Made by a program: the position numbers and the translations under genes | In this document: piece by piece, positions 55,811-63,767 of the stretch | Layout: each line of letters starts with the position of its first letter | How positions within the stretch are numbered: position 1 is the first letter of the stretch | DNA from: JACJWR01 sp964474045 | GTDB taxonomy: Bacteria; Actinomycetota; Actinomycetes; S36-B12; UBA10799 | Direction: 5' to 3' | NCBI GenBank assembly: GCA_964474045.1 | Contig: CAYYRC010000011.1 | Coordinates: forward strand, 40,291 to 104,290 | Length of the DNA: 64,000 bases | Notes under the pieces: model-generated | What the model saw: the letters and a program-made list of their open reading frames with translations, nothing else | The model's database searches: none | Told to the model about the DNA's origin: nothing

Positions 55811-57550
55811 ATGCGAGTTGATGCGCCGCCGGAACGCGCGCTGCTGGGCCACGGCGTCCAAAACCTGCGCATGATCGGCGAAGCGGCGGACGCAATAGCT
55901 TCCGGCGCCTGGTCGGGCCCCCTCACGAATGGCGAGGCGCTTGACATCGCGCGCGCCCTGGTCGATGAACGCGATCCCGACACGGTCGTGCGCGATCTGC
56001 CGTGGGCAGTCGCAGTCGAGCGGGCGGACGGACGCGTGTTCGCATCCTGCTCCACGATGTTCCTTGCCGGGCTCTTCTACCGATGCGCGCCGGGCGGAGA
56101 TGCTCTCGCACTGGCGACAGACCCGGCCGCTGCGGTCCGCGCCCCATCTGGCACCGGGCGCCGACAACTCAACCCCGCCTTCCTCCGCGGCTTCGCGCGG
56201 GCCCGAAGCGCCACGTCGGAGACGCCGTACGACCAGGTGCACCGGCTGGCTCCGGGGCAGACGCTGTCCTGGGCCCCGAGAGAGTCATCACCGTCGATCA
56301 CCGAATGGCTCGGGGCAGAGGCACTGCCAACTCCCTGCCTCGACGACGCATCCGGGCTGATCGAGCGCTACCTGCGCACCTTCGACACCGTCGTAGCCGA
56401 ATTGGCTCGACGCACCCCGCACCTCGTCGCCACCGTCTCCGGCGGCCTCGACAGCACCTTCATGGCCGCCGCGCTGGCGCGGGCCGTGACACCAGGCCGG
56501 CGCGCCTACGGCTACTGCCACACCCCCCTGCGGCATGCACACGCCCTGCCACGCGGACGTTTCGATCCCGACGACTTCCCGCTGGCGCAGTTGATGGCCT
56601 CGAGGTATCCCGCGCAGTTGCGCATCGCACCGTTGCGCAACGACGCCGAGGTGCACCCCCTGGACGCCGCGGCCGCCATGTCCGCGCGCAGCGGCTTTCC
56701 GGTGCTGTCACCAGGAAATGCGGTGTGGCTCAACGCGTTCGCCGGAGTCACCAACGCCCACGGAGCGACCCTGCGCTTCCATGCGGGCACCGGCAATGCG
56801 TCCTACAGCTACGACCATAGATACGCCGCAGGGTGGTACCTGCGGCGTGGGCAACTCGGCAAACTCGCCTCGCTGCATCGCGGCCGCGAGCGCGGCACCA
56901 GCACCGTCCGCGCGCTGCGGCACCGGGTCGCAGCTCCTCTGCGACCGCGCAGGCGCGCCGCGGAAACCACTGAACGCGGCTTCTTGCGCGGTTCGGAAGC
57001 CGGGCTGCGAGAGTACGAAGACCGCCAGTGGTACCTCGACTGGCTGATCGGCCGACGGGGCAGCTTCGCCTCGGCCTTCAATCCGGCCGAGAGCTATCCG
57101 GCACTCGTGGCCGATCCCTTTGCCGCTCGCAGCATGATCGAGCTTGCCGCCGCAATCGAGCCCCGTGTGTGGCAAGAAGGGCATGGCTCCCGCTCATTCG
57201 CCCGTCGGCTCGCCCAGGGCCGGGTGCCCGACCCCATTAGGCTGCGCGAGCGGCGCGGCGGTCAGGCGATGGACACCTGGTACGTCGTGCGCCGGCAGCC
57301 GGCGCGCATGGTTCGGGGCCTGGAGATCCTGGCGTCGTCTGGGATCTTCGCCGGGGAGCTGGACGCGGACGGCGTGTTCGCGTGGTGGCGCGCCGCCTGC
57401 GACCTCGGTCCCCACGAAGCGCCCGACCAAGCAGCGCTGAAGCGGCTCCTTCGACTGGTTGCGCTGGCCGAGTTCGCCGAGAGCTTCAGCCCAACTGTCC
57501 CCTGCCCCGAGCCGAGTGCTTCTCCAGACCAAGCACAGGGTGCCGCATGA
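55811..57550 (+). CDS. Asparagine synthetase homologue, lasso-cyclase-like
   Basis: 579-aa protein. The PP-loop is SGGLDS (210-215), so ATP-dependent amide (or isopeptide) formation is expected. The N-terminal 200 residues keep the shape of the glutaminase half (VFASCSTMFLAGLFYR, then a TPYDQVHRLAPGQTLSW turn) but lack the Cys2 nucleophile, as in lasso-peptide cyclases (the C protein) that use a peptide amine instead of glutamine. The length fits these enzymes. Real asparagine synthesis is unlikely without the glutaminase. It follows the peptide gene by 30 bp and precedes the two-component genes, which supports a RiPP role. Confidence 0.8.
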   Translation: MRVDAPPERALLGHGVQNLRMIGEAADAIASGAWSGPLTNGEALDIARALVDERDPDTVVRDLPWAVAVERADGRVFASCSTMFLAGLFYRCAPGGDALALATDPAAAVRAPSGTGRRQLNPAFLRGFARARSATSETPYDQVHRLAPGQTLSWAPRESSPSITEWLGAEALPTPCLDDASGLIERYLRTFDTVVAELARRTPHLVATVSGGLDSTFMAAALARAVTPGRRAYGYCHTPLRHAHALPRGRFDPDDFPLAQLMASRYPAQLRIAPLRNDAEVHPLDAAAAMSARSGFPVLSPGNAVWLNAFAGVTNAHGATLRFHAGTGNASYSYDHRYAAGWYLRRGQLGKLASLHRGRERGTSTVRALRHRVAAPLRPRRRAAETTERGFLRGSEAGLREYEDRQWYLDWLIGRRGSFASAFNPAESYPALVADPFAARSMIELAAAIEPRVWQEGHGSRSFARRLAQGRVPDPIRLRERRGGQAMDTWYVVRRQPARMVRGLEILASSGIFAGELDADGVFAWWRAACDLGPHEAPDQAALKRLLRLVALAEFAESFSPTVPCPEPSASPDQAQGAA

Positions 57551-57683
57551 ACAGAGGTTGCGCCGCGGCTCCCGATCATGATCAGGTATCGACGTGGCAG
57601 TCCTCGCGGTACAGACCCGCTGGACCAACGACCGCGCAACCACGGGGCCTGGTCGGAGCCCTGAGCGGCACCAGGACGCCGCC

Positions 57684-58355
57684 ATGACCAAGTGGGTGCG
57701 ACGACTGCTGGTCGTCGAGGACACGCCGCTGATGGCGTCGCTGCTGGTGGAGTCACTGACCTCGGCCGGCTACGACGTGCGCGCAGCGGCTTCGGCGACT
57801 GCGGCGCTCGATGCCATCGACGATTTCGACCCCGACGCCCTCCTGCTGGACATCGACCTGGGCGACGGCCCGTCGGGTGTCGACCTGGCGTTACGCGTCC
57901 ACCGGGAGCACCCCGACATCGCCATCACGTTCCTCACTCGGCTGGCCGATCTCGGTTTGGCCGGCGGCGATCGCAAGCATCTGCCGCCGGGGAGCGTGTA
58001 CATCAACAAGTCGGCCATCGCAGATGTCGCGGACCTGGTGGAGGGCATCGAGGCTGCCCTGGCAGGCGAGGCAGCGCACCGCCCGCTACCCCCGCTTGAC
58101 CCCGGGACGCCCGGGGCCGACATGCTGCTGACCCTCACGCCCACGCAGCTGCAGGTTCTCAGGCTGGCGTCCGCCGGCTACACCAACGCCGCCATAGCCC
58201 GCCGGCGCGGAACGAGCGAGCGCGCGGTGGAGATGCTGCTGCAGTCCGCCTCCACCAGGCTGGGGGTCGTCGCGGAGAGCGAGAGGAACACCAGGGTGGT
58301 CACCATCCGGAGGTACCTGGAGGCGGCCGGACTCGCCGGCGCGTCTGGAGAATAG
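57684..58355 (+). CDS. LuxR-family response regulator
   Basis: 223-aa regulator with a receiver domain (about 6-130; acidic pocket VVEDTP, phosphoacceptor Asp56 in LLLDIDLG, conserved Thr in FLTRL and Lys in INKSAI) and a LuxR-type HTH (about 150-210; LTPTQLQVLRLASAGYTNAA). The HTH carries a slightly unusual RRRGTSERAVEMLLQSA recognition region. The ATG at 57684 has CAGGA 8 nt upstream; a GTG at 57594 is possible. The histidine kinase gene begins 6 bp after its stop, so they form a two-component pair. Confidence 0.85.
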   Translation: MTKWVRRLLVVEDTPLMASLLVESLTSAGYDVRAAASATAALDAIDDFDPDALLLDIDLGDGPSGVDLALRVHREHPDIAITFLTRLADLGLAGGDRKHLPPGSVYINKSAIADVADLVEGIEAALAGEAAHRPLPPLDPGTPGADMLLTLTPTQLQVLRLASAGYTNAAIARRRGTSERAVEMLLQSASTRLGVVAESERNTRVVTIRRYLEAAGLAGASGE

Positions 58356-58361
58356 CCGGCG

Positions 58362-60161
58362 GTGCGCCCCTGGTCTGTGCCGCCAGCGATGAAGCACCTG
58401 GGCGGCCCCAGCGCGGTCAGCTGGCCGGTGTTCTGGATCACGCTCGTGGTGGCCTACTTTGCTTTGCTGGCAGGGTCTCCGGACCTTGCCGCCGTCAACC
58501 CGTTGATCCGGCTTCTGACGGTGCTTGCCGGCGAGGCGGCGCTGTTCGCAGTGCTGGGGATCGGCCAGCCAATCTGGCTGCGCTGCGCGTCAAGGTTGCG
58601 ACCCTGGATCGCGCTGCTCGTGTTCGCGATCGCTTCCGCCGCGTCCGCCGTCGCCCAGGGGTACGCCGACGTCGCGCTGGGCCTCGTCGAGGACCCGGCT
58701 GTCCTGATCCGGATACCAGTGTTCGTCGCGCTCATGACCACCACCCTGTGCCTGGCCGTGATCACCACCGACCTGCGCCGCCAGCATCAGCGGCGGCTGC
58801 GCGCGCTCGAGCGGGGCAACGACGAGCTCCGCCGGCTGAAATCCACGCTGCTCGAGGAGGCCGAGGCGGCGAGGACCCAGACCGTGCAGCTGCTCGCCGC
58901 AGACGTGCTGCGCGCCATCGGCGGACGCGAGCAGGGCGACCCGACGCAGATCGCCGCGGAACTGCGAGGTCTGGCAGACGATGTCATCCGCCCGCTGAGC
59001 CGTGAACTGATGGCGATCCCGCCCGACCTTGGGCTCGACAAGGGCGCCATCGAAGCGCACAGCCGCCGCCAGAATCTGGGGGCCTGGGCCGGCGAGGTGA
59101 CCGCGCCGCCACTGATTCACTGGGCCGGACTTGTCGGGATCATGACGTTGCTGTCGTTCAGCTACGGATGGGCCACCTTCGGGCTGACCAGGGGCGCTGT
59201 GCTGGGCATCGCCACCCTGGTGACGCTGGCCTTGGTGTCCTGGCTGATCAACCTGGCCTACTCGGCGCTCGCCCCGCACCTGGGCACCGTGGGCCGCTGC
59301 GCGGTGGCGCTGGGTGCGCTGGTGGCCATGTCGCTGGTCACCGCGATCAGTTGGTGGCAGGTGAGCAGGGGCTGGCAGTTCTCCCAGACCATTACGGTGG
59401 CCGCGCCCATCCCGGCAATCGTCGCGGCGCTGCTGGCCTCGGCTCACGCGGCCGCGTCGCGCCGCGAGCAGTTGGAGGCCGAGCAGATGGAGTTGAACCG
59501 CACTCTGCGTTGGCAGGTCGCTCACACCCGCGAGGCGCTTCGCTTCGCGCAACTGGAACTCGCCCGCGACCTGCACGGCCCGGTGTACAGCGCGGTGATG
59601 GCCGCGGGTCTGCAGTTCCAGGCCGCCGCCAGAGGGGGCGAACCGATCGACGCGACCGCAGCGGCGCGAATGCGCGACCTGATCCTGGCCTCCTGGCCCG
59701 ATCCGCAAGGACCTCGCGTCGGAACCGACGTGAACTACGAGGATGCGCTGTCCCAACTGATCGGGTTGTGGCGCGGCGTCTGTGACATCGAAGTCCAGAT
59801 GACCGACGACTCCCGCCGCAGCCTGCACGACGACCCGGCGTGCGCGAGCGCCTTCATCGCTGTCGTCACCGAGGCTTGCGGCAACGCCGTGCGACACGGC
59901 GCGGCGACGCATGTGCGCATCGCCGTCAGCCTCACGAGCCCCAACGTGCTGGCGGTGAGCGCCACCGACGACGGCACGCCGCAGGTCGCGGCGGCCGAGG
60001 GTGAGGCGCGCGAAGGCGACATTGCAGAAGTCGGCCCTACGGGTGGCCTGGGCTCGCGCCTGCTGGACTCGGTGACGCTGCAGTGGTCGCTGACGCGCGT
60101 GGGCTCCGCCACCGTGCTCGCGGCCCAGCTGGCCGTGGAGCCGCTGGGCGACGGGGGCTGA
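58362..60161 (+). CDS. Membrane histidine kinase (HisKA_3-like) with duplicated membrane part
   Basis: 599-aa sensor. Four N-terminal helices (about 15-130), a helical linker (about 135-225), and a second set of about four helices (about 240-365), then a dimerisation/phosphotransfer helix with the phosphoacceptor His405 in ELARDLHGPVYSAV, and an HATPase domain with N-box EACGNAVRHGAATH and G-box PTGGLGSRLLDS. The two membrane blocks are unusual for this kinase class. The start is GTG at 58362, 6 bp after the response-regulator stop. Its likely role is to sense a membrane or lipid signal and control the RiPP locus (inference). Confidence 0.8.
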   Translation: MRPWSVPPAMKHLGGPSAVSWPVFWITLVVAYFALLAGSPDLAAVNPLIRLLTVLAGEAALFAVLGIGQPIWLRCASRLRPWIALLVFAIASAASAVAQGYADVALGLVEDPAVLIRIPVFVALMTTTLCLAVITTDLRRQHQRRLRALERGNDELRRLKSTLLEEAEAARTQTVQLLAADVLRAIGGREQGDPTQIAAELRGLADDVIRPLSRELMAIPPDLGLDKGAIEAHSRRQNLGAWAGEVTAPPLIHWAGLVGIMTLLSFSYGWATFGLTRGAVLGIATLVTLALVSWLINLAYSALAPHLGTVGRCAVALGALVAMSLVTAISWWQVSRGWQFSQTITVAAPIPAIVAALLASAHAAASRREQLEAEQMELNRTLRWQVAHTREALRFAQLELARDLHGPVYSAVMAAGLQFQAAARGGEPIDATAAARMRDLILASWPDPQGPRVGTDVNYEDALSQLIGLWRGVCDIEVQMTDDSRRSLHDDPACASAFIAVVTEACGNAVRHGAATHVRIAVSLTSPNVLAVSATDDGTPQVAAAEGEAREGDIAEVGPTGGLGSRLLDSVTLQWSLTRVGSATVLAAQLAVEPLGDGG

Positions 60162-60163
60162 AG

Positions 60164-60206
60164 CCCCGAGCGCCGCCCTCCCGCAGCGGGAGGGCGGCGC
60201 TCGGGG
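60164..60206. terminator. Bidirectional terminator, 20-bp perfect stem
   Basis: Arms at 60164-60183 and 60187-60206 are exact complements (CCCCGAGCGCCGCCCTCCCG), loop of 3 nt. It lies between the histidine kinase stop (60161) and the nrdJ stop (60227), convergent genes. Very stable, without a clear T-tract. Confidence 0.8.
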
Positions 60207-60226
60207 GAGCTCGGCGCTCCCCTGGC

Positions 60227-63136
60227 CTACGAGCAGCCGCTGGTGCTGCCACAGCCCTCGCAGACATAGCAGCTGCCGGCCGGCCGCATCTTGATCCCGC
60301 AGGTCAGGCACAGCGGGGCGTCCGAGGCCTTGCCGGTAATCTCCTCCAACAGCTCGGCCGACGAGTGGACGCTGGCCGGGGCCGGGGACGCAGCGCCCGA
60401 GCCGCCACCTGCCGAAGTTCCCGACTCAGCGGCCTGCACGGCAGGGTGTTCGATGGGCGCGGACTGCGCCAGGCCCTCCAGGTCGCCCTCGGCCACATCA
60501 TCCGACGCGGTCGGCGCGGCGGTGGGGGCCGCGTCGTAGCCGGCCACCGTCGCGGCCCGCTCCTCGGCGGTGAAGATTCCCAGCGCCGAGCGGTCGTCGT
60601 AGGGCAGGTAGTCCAGCGCCAGCCGCCGGAAGATGTAGTCCATCATCGACTGCGCCATCCGGACATCCGGGTCGTCGGTCAGGCCGGCCGGCTCGAAGCG
60701 CATGTTGACGAACTTCGACACGTAGGCCTCCAGCGGCACCCCGTACTGCAGGGCGATGGAGATCGCGATCGAGAACGCATCCATGACGCCCGCGAGCGTG
60801 GAGCCCTGCTTGCCCAGCTTGAGGAAGACCTCGCCCAGCCCGTCGTCGGGGTAGGAGCCCGCGGTCATGTAACCCTCGGCGCCGCCGACGGAGAACGACA
60901 CGGTCTGGCTCGGGCGGCGCTTGGGCAGGCGCTTGCGCACGGGGCGGTGCGCGTCGGCGCTCGGCACCGGCACGGCGACGGCCACCGGCTCCTCGGCCTT
61001 CTTGGCCTTGCCGTCCGACAGCGGCTGACCCACCTTGCAGTTGTCGCGGTAGATCGCCAGCGCCTTCAGGCCCAGCTTCCAGCCCTGGAAGTAGATCTCC
61101 TCGACCTCCTCGATGGTGGCGTCCTCGGGCATGTTGACGGTCTTGGAGATCGCCCCGGACAGGAACGGCTGCACCGCCGCCATCATCCGCACGTGGCCCA
61201 TCGGCGAGATCGAGCGCTCACCCATGGCCGTGTCGAAGATCGCATAGTGCTCCGGCTTGAGGCCGGGCGCGTCCACGACGTGGCCGTGCTCGGCGATGTA
61301 GGCGACGATCGCCTCGACGGTCTCCTCAACGTAGCCCAGCTTGCGCAGGGCCCGCGGGATGGTCTGGTTGACGATCTGCATCGACCCGCCGCCGACGAGC
61401 TTCTTGAACTTCACCAGCGAGAAGTCCGGCTCGATGCCCGTGGTGTCGCAGTCCATCATGAAGCCGATGGTGCCGGTCGGGGCCAGGACCGAGGCCTGGG
61501 CGTTGCGCCAGCCGACCTGCTCGCCGAGCTTGATGCCCGCCGCCCAGTTGCGCTCGGCAACCTTGAGGACATCGCGGTCCAGGCTGGAGGCCGAGCGGAC
61601 GGCGTCGGTGGCGGCGGCGTGCTTGCGCATGACCCGGGCGTGGGCCTCGGCGTTGCGCGCGTAGCCGGCATAGGGGCCGACGACTTCAGCCAGCTCGGCA
61701 GAGCGCTTGTACGCAGTGCCAGTCATGAGCGAGGTGATGGCGGCGGCGAGCGCGCGCCCGCCCTCGGAGTCATACGCCAGGCCGGAGGCCATGAGCAGAG
61801 CGCCTAGGTTGGCGTAGCCGATGCCCAGCTGCCGGTAGTCACGGGTGGTCTGGCCGATCGAATCGGTCGGGAAGTCCGCGAAGCAGATGGAGATGTCCAT
61901 CGCGGTGATGATCAGCTCGACGGCCTTGGCGAAGGTCTCCGCCTCGAAGGCGTTGTCGCTGTTGAGAAACTTGAGCAGGTTGAGCGAGGCCAGGTTGCAC
62001 GAGGAGTTATCCAGCGACATGTACTCGCTGCACGGGTTGGAGGCGGTGATGCGGCCGGTCTCCGGGTTGGTGTGCCAGTCGTTGATGGTGTCGTCGTACT
62101 GGATGCCCGGGTCGGCGCACTCCCAGGCGGCCTTGCAGAGCTTCTCGAAGAGCTCCTTGGCGCGGACGGTCTCGATGACCTCGCCGTCGATGCGGCCGCG
62201 CAGGCCGAAATCGGCGTCGCCCTCGACGGCCTGCATGAAGTCGTCGCTGACCCGCACGGAGTTGTTGGCGTTCTGGTACTGGACGCTGGTGATGTCCTTG
62301 CCGCCGAGGTCCATGTCGAAGCCGGCGTCGCGCAGGACGCGGATCTTGCGCTCCTCGTTGGCCTTGGTCTCGATGAACTCCTCGATGTCGGGGTGGTCGA
62401 CGTCGAGCACGACCATCTTGGCCGCGCGCCGGGTGGCGCCGCCGGACTTGATGGTGCCAGCCGAGGCGTCGGCGCCCCGCATGAACGACACCGGCCCGCT
62501 GGCCGTGCCGCCGGACGAGCGCAGCAGCTCCTTGGACGACCGGATGCGCGAGATGTTCAGCCCCGCGCCGGAGCCGCCCTTGAAGATCAACCCCTCCTCG
62601 CGGTACCAGTTGAGGATCGAGTCCATGGTGTCATCGACGCTCAGGATGAAGCACGCGGACACCTGCTGCGGCGAGCTCGTGCCGACGTTGAACCACACCG
62701 GGGAGTTGAAGGAGAAGACCTGGTGCAGCAGCATCCAGGTGAGCTCCTGGCCGAAGATCTCGGCGTCGGCAGGGCTGGCGAAGTAGCCGTGCTGCAGCCC
62801 GGCGTCGGTGTAGGTGGTCACCACGCGGTCGAGCAGCTGGCGCAGCGAGGTCTCGCGCGCCGGGGTGCCCTGGGCGCCGCGGAAGTACTTGGTGGTGACG
62901 ATCGTCGAGGCGTTGGCCGACCAGAACGTCGGGAACTCGACGCCGCGCTGCTCGAACACGACCTCACCGGTCTTCCAGTTGTTCTGCACCACATCGCGGG
63001 CCTCCCACTCGACCTCGTCGTAGGGGTGCACGCCCTCGGTCGTGAAGATCCGATCGACGGTGAGCCCAGACGGCGAGACTGTCACCCGGTTGCCCCGCTT
63101 CCCCGCGGATCGGGTGGTGGCGCGCTGTTCGGTCAT
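60227..63136 (-). CDS. nrdJ: Adenosylcobalamin-dependent class II ribonucleotide reductase
   Basis: 969-aa class II reductase that makes deoxynucleotides from ribonucleotides with B12. The conserved NSPVWFNVG, QVSACFILSVDDTMDSI, GGSGAGLNISRIR, NPCSEYMSLDNSSCNLASLNL and LAPTGTIGFMMDCDTTGIEPD motifs are present, including the paired cysteines of the active site, and the C-terminal zinc-ribbon-like tail CLTCGIKMRPAGSCYVCEGC. The ATG at 63136 has AGAGGAAAG 6 nt upstream. The upstream in-frame sequence with APPRP repeats lacks a start codon and is intergenic. Together with nrdR, 166 bp upstream, it is one transcription unit. Confidence 0.96.
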   Translation of the reverse strand: MTEQRATTRSAGKRGNRVTVSPSGLTVDRIFTTEGVHPYDEVEWEARDVVQNNWKTGEVVFEQRGVEFPTFWSANASTIVTTKYFRGAQGTPARETSLRQLLDRVVTTYTDAGLQHGYFASPADAEIFGQELTWMLLHQVFSFNSPVWFNVGTSSPQQVSACFILSVDDTMDSILNWYREEGLIFKGGSGAGLNISRIRSSKELLRSSGGTASGPVSFMRGADASAGTIKSGGATRRAAKMVVLDVDHPDIEEFIETKANEERKIRVLRDAGFDMDLGGKDITSVQYQNANNSVRVSDDFMQAVEGDADFGLRGRIDGEVIETVRAKELFEKLCKAAWECADPGIQYDDTINDWHTNPETGRITASNPCSEYMSLDNSSCNLASLNLLKFLNSDNAFEAETFAKAVELIITAMDISICFADFPTDSIGQTTRDYRQLGIGYANLGALLMASGLAYDSEGGRALAAAITSLMTGTAYKRSAELAEVVGPYAGYARNAEAHARVMRKHAAATDAVRSASSLDRDVLKVAERNWAAGIKLGEQVGWRNAQASVLAPTGTIGFMMDCDTTGIEPDFSLVKFKKLVGGGSMQIVNQTIPRALRKLGYVEETVEAIVAYIAEHGHVVDAPGLKPEHYAIFDTAMGERSISPMGHVRMMAAVQPFLSGAISKTVNMPEDATIEEVEEIYFQGWKLGLKALAIYRDNCKVGQPLSDGKAKKAEEPVAVAVPVPSADAHRPVRKRLPKRRPSQTVSFSVGGAEGYMTAGSYPDDGLGEVFLKLGKQGSTLAGVMDAFSIAISIALQYGVPLEAYVSKFVNMRFEPAGLTDDPDVRMAQSMMDYIFRRLALDYLPYDDRSALGIFTAEERAATVAGYDAAPTAAPTASDDVAEGDLEGLAQSAPIEHPAVQAAESGTSAGGGSGAASPAPASVHSSAELLEEITGKASDAPLCLTCGIKMRPAGSCYVCEGCGSTSGCS

Positions 63137-63230
63137 GTGGCTTTCCTCTGCTTTCGTTCGGTGCCGGGCGCTGTCGCGCCGCAACTGGTCGGTGACGGTG
63201 ACTGCACTTGCTGGTGGTGCCGGTGGTCGT

Positions 63231-63290
63231 GGTGGGGCTGGTCGTGGTGGCGCTGGTCGTGGTGGGGCTGGTCGTGGTGGCGCTGGTGCG
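63231..63290 (-). repeat. Tandem 30-bp repeat between nrdR and nrdJ
   Basis: Two adjacent 30-bp units (63231-63260, 63261-63290) identical except for the last 3 bp, each itself two similar 15-bp half-units of the GGTCGTGGTGG type. It lies in the leader between the nrdR stop and nrdJ start; on the minus strand it reads CCACCACGACCAG-type repeats. No protein is called from it. Confidence 0.8.
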
Positions 63291-63302
63291 CGCCCTCGGT
63301 GG

Positions 63303-63767
63303 CTAGCTCTGCTCGGAAATCTCGCGGTCGGCGCGCAAGAGGACGATCTCGGCCTCGAAGTCGGCCATGGACTCGAAGTTCCGGTAGACCGACGCGAACC
63401 GCAGGTAGGCGACCTCGTCCAGCACCCGCAGGGGCCCCAGGATCGCCAGCCCCACCTCGTGGGAGGGGACCTCGGCCATCCCGAGGTTGCGGACGGCATC
63501 CTCGACCTGCTGCGACAGCAGGGCCAGGTCGTCTTCGGTCACCGGGCGCCCCTGGCATGCCTTGCGAACCCCGACGAGCACCTTGTCGCGGCTGAAGGGC
63601 TCCTGTACCCCACTGCGCTTGACGACCTGCAGGGTCGCCGTCTCGAGGGTCGAGAACCGCCTTCCGCAGGTGGGACAGGCCCGCCGCCGACGCACGGTGG
63701 CACCGTCCTCGGTGGTGCGGCTGTCCAGGACGCGTGAGTCGCCGTCGTGGCAGAACGGGCACTGCAT
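63303..63767 (-). CDS. nrdR: Transcriptional repressor NrdR
   Basis: 154-aa repressor of ribonucleotide reductase genes. The zinc ribbon is CPFC (3-6) and CPTCGRRF (31-38), followed by the ATP-cone domain (VVKRSGVQEPFSRDKVLVGV and VEDAVRNLGMAEVPSHEVG). The length is typical. It senses (d)ATP and binds NrdR boxes, two of which lie in its own promoter, so it is probably autoregulated. The ATG at 63767 has AGAGGAG upstream. It is followed by nrdJ on the same strand. Confidence 0.95.
   Translation of the reverse strand: MQCPFCHDGDSRVLDSRTTEDGATVRRRRACPTCGRRFSTLETATLQVVKRSGVQEPFSRDKVLVGVRKACQGRPVTEDDLALLSQQVEDAVRNLGMAEVPSHEVGLAILGPLRVLDEVAYLRFASVYRNFESMADFEAEIVLLRADREISEQS

Noticed and set aside
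55570..55821. Arg-rich 83-codon frame overlapping the peptide gene
   Set aside because: Composition is that of a shadow frame; the 55-codon frame has high GC3 and a sensible leader motif.
63137..63302. N-terminal extension of NrdJ with APPRP repeats, or His-rich peptide from the same repeats
   Set aside because: No in-frame start codon between the nrdR stop and the ATG at 63136, which has a good ribosome site; both are different frames of the 15-bp repeat.
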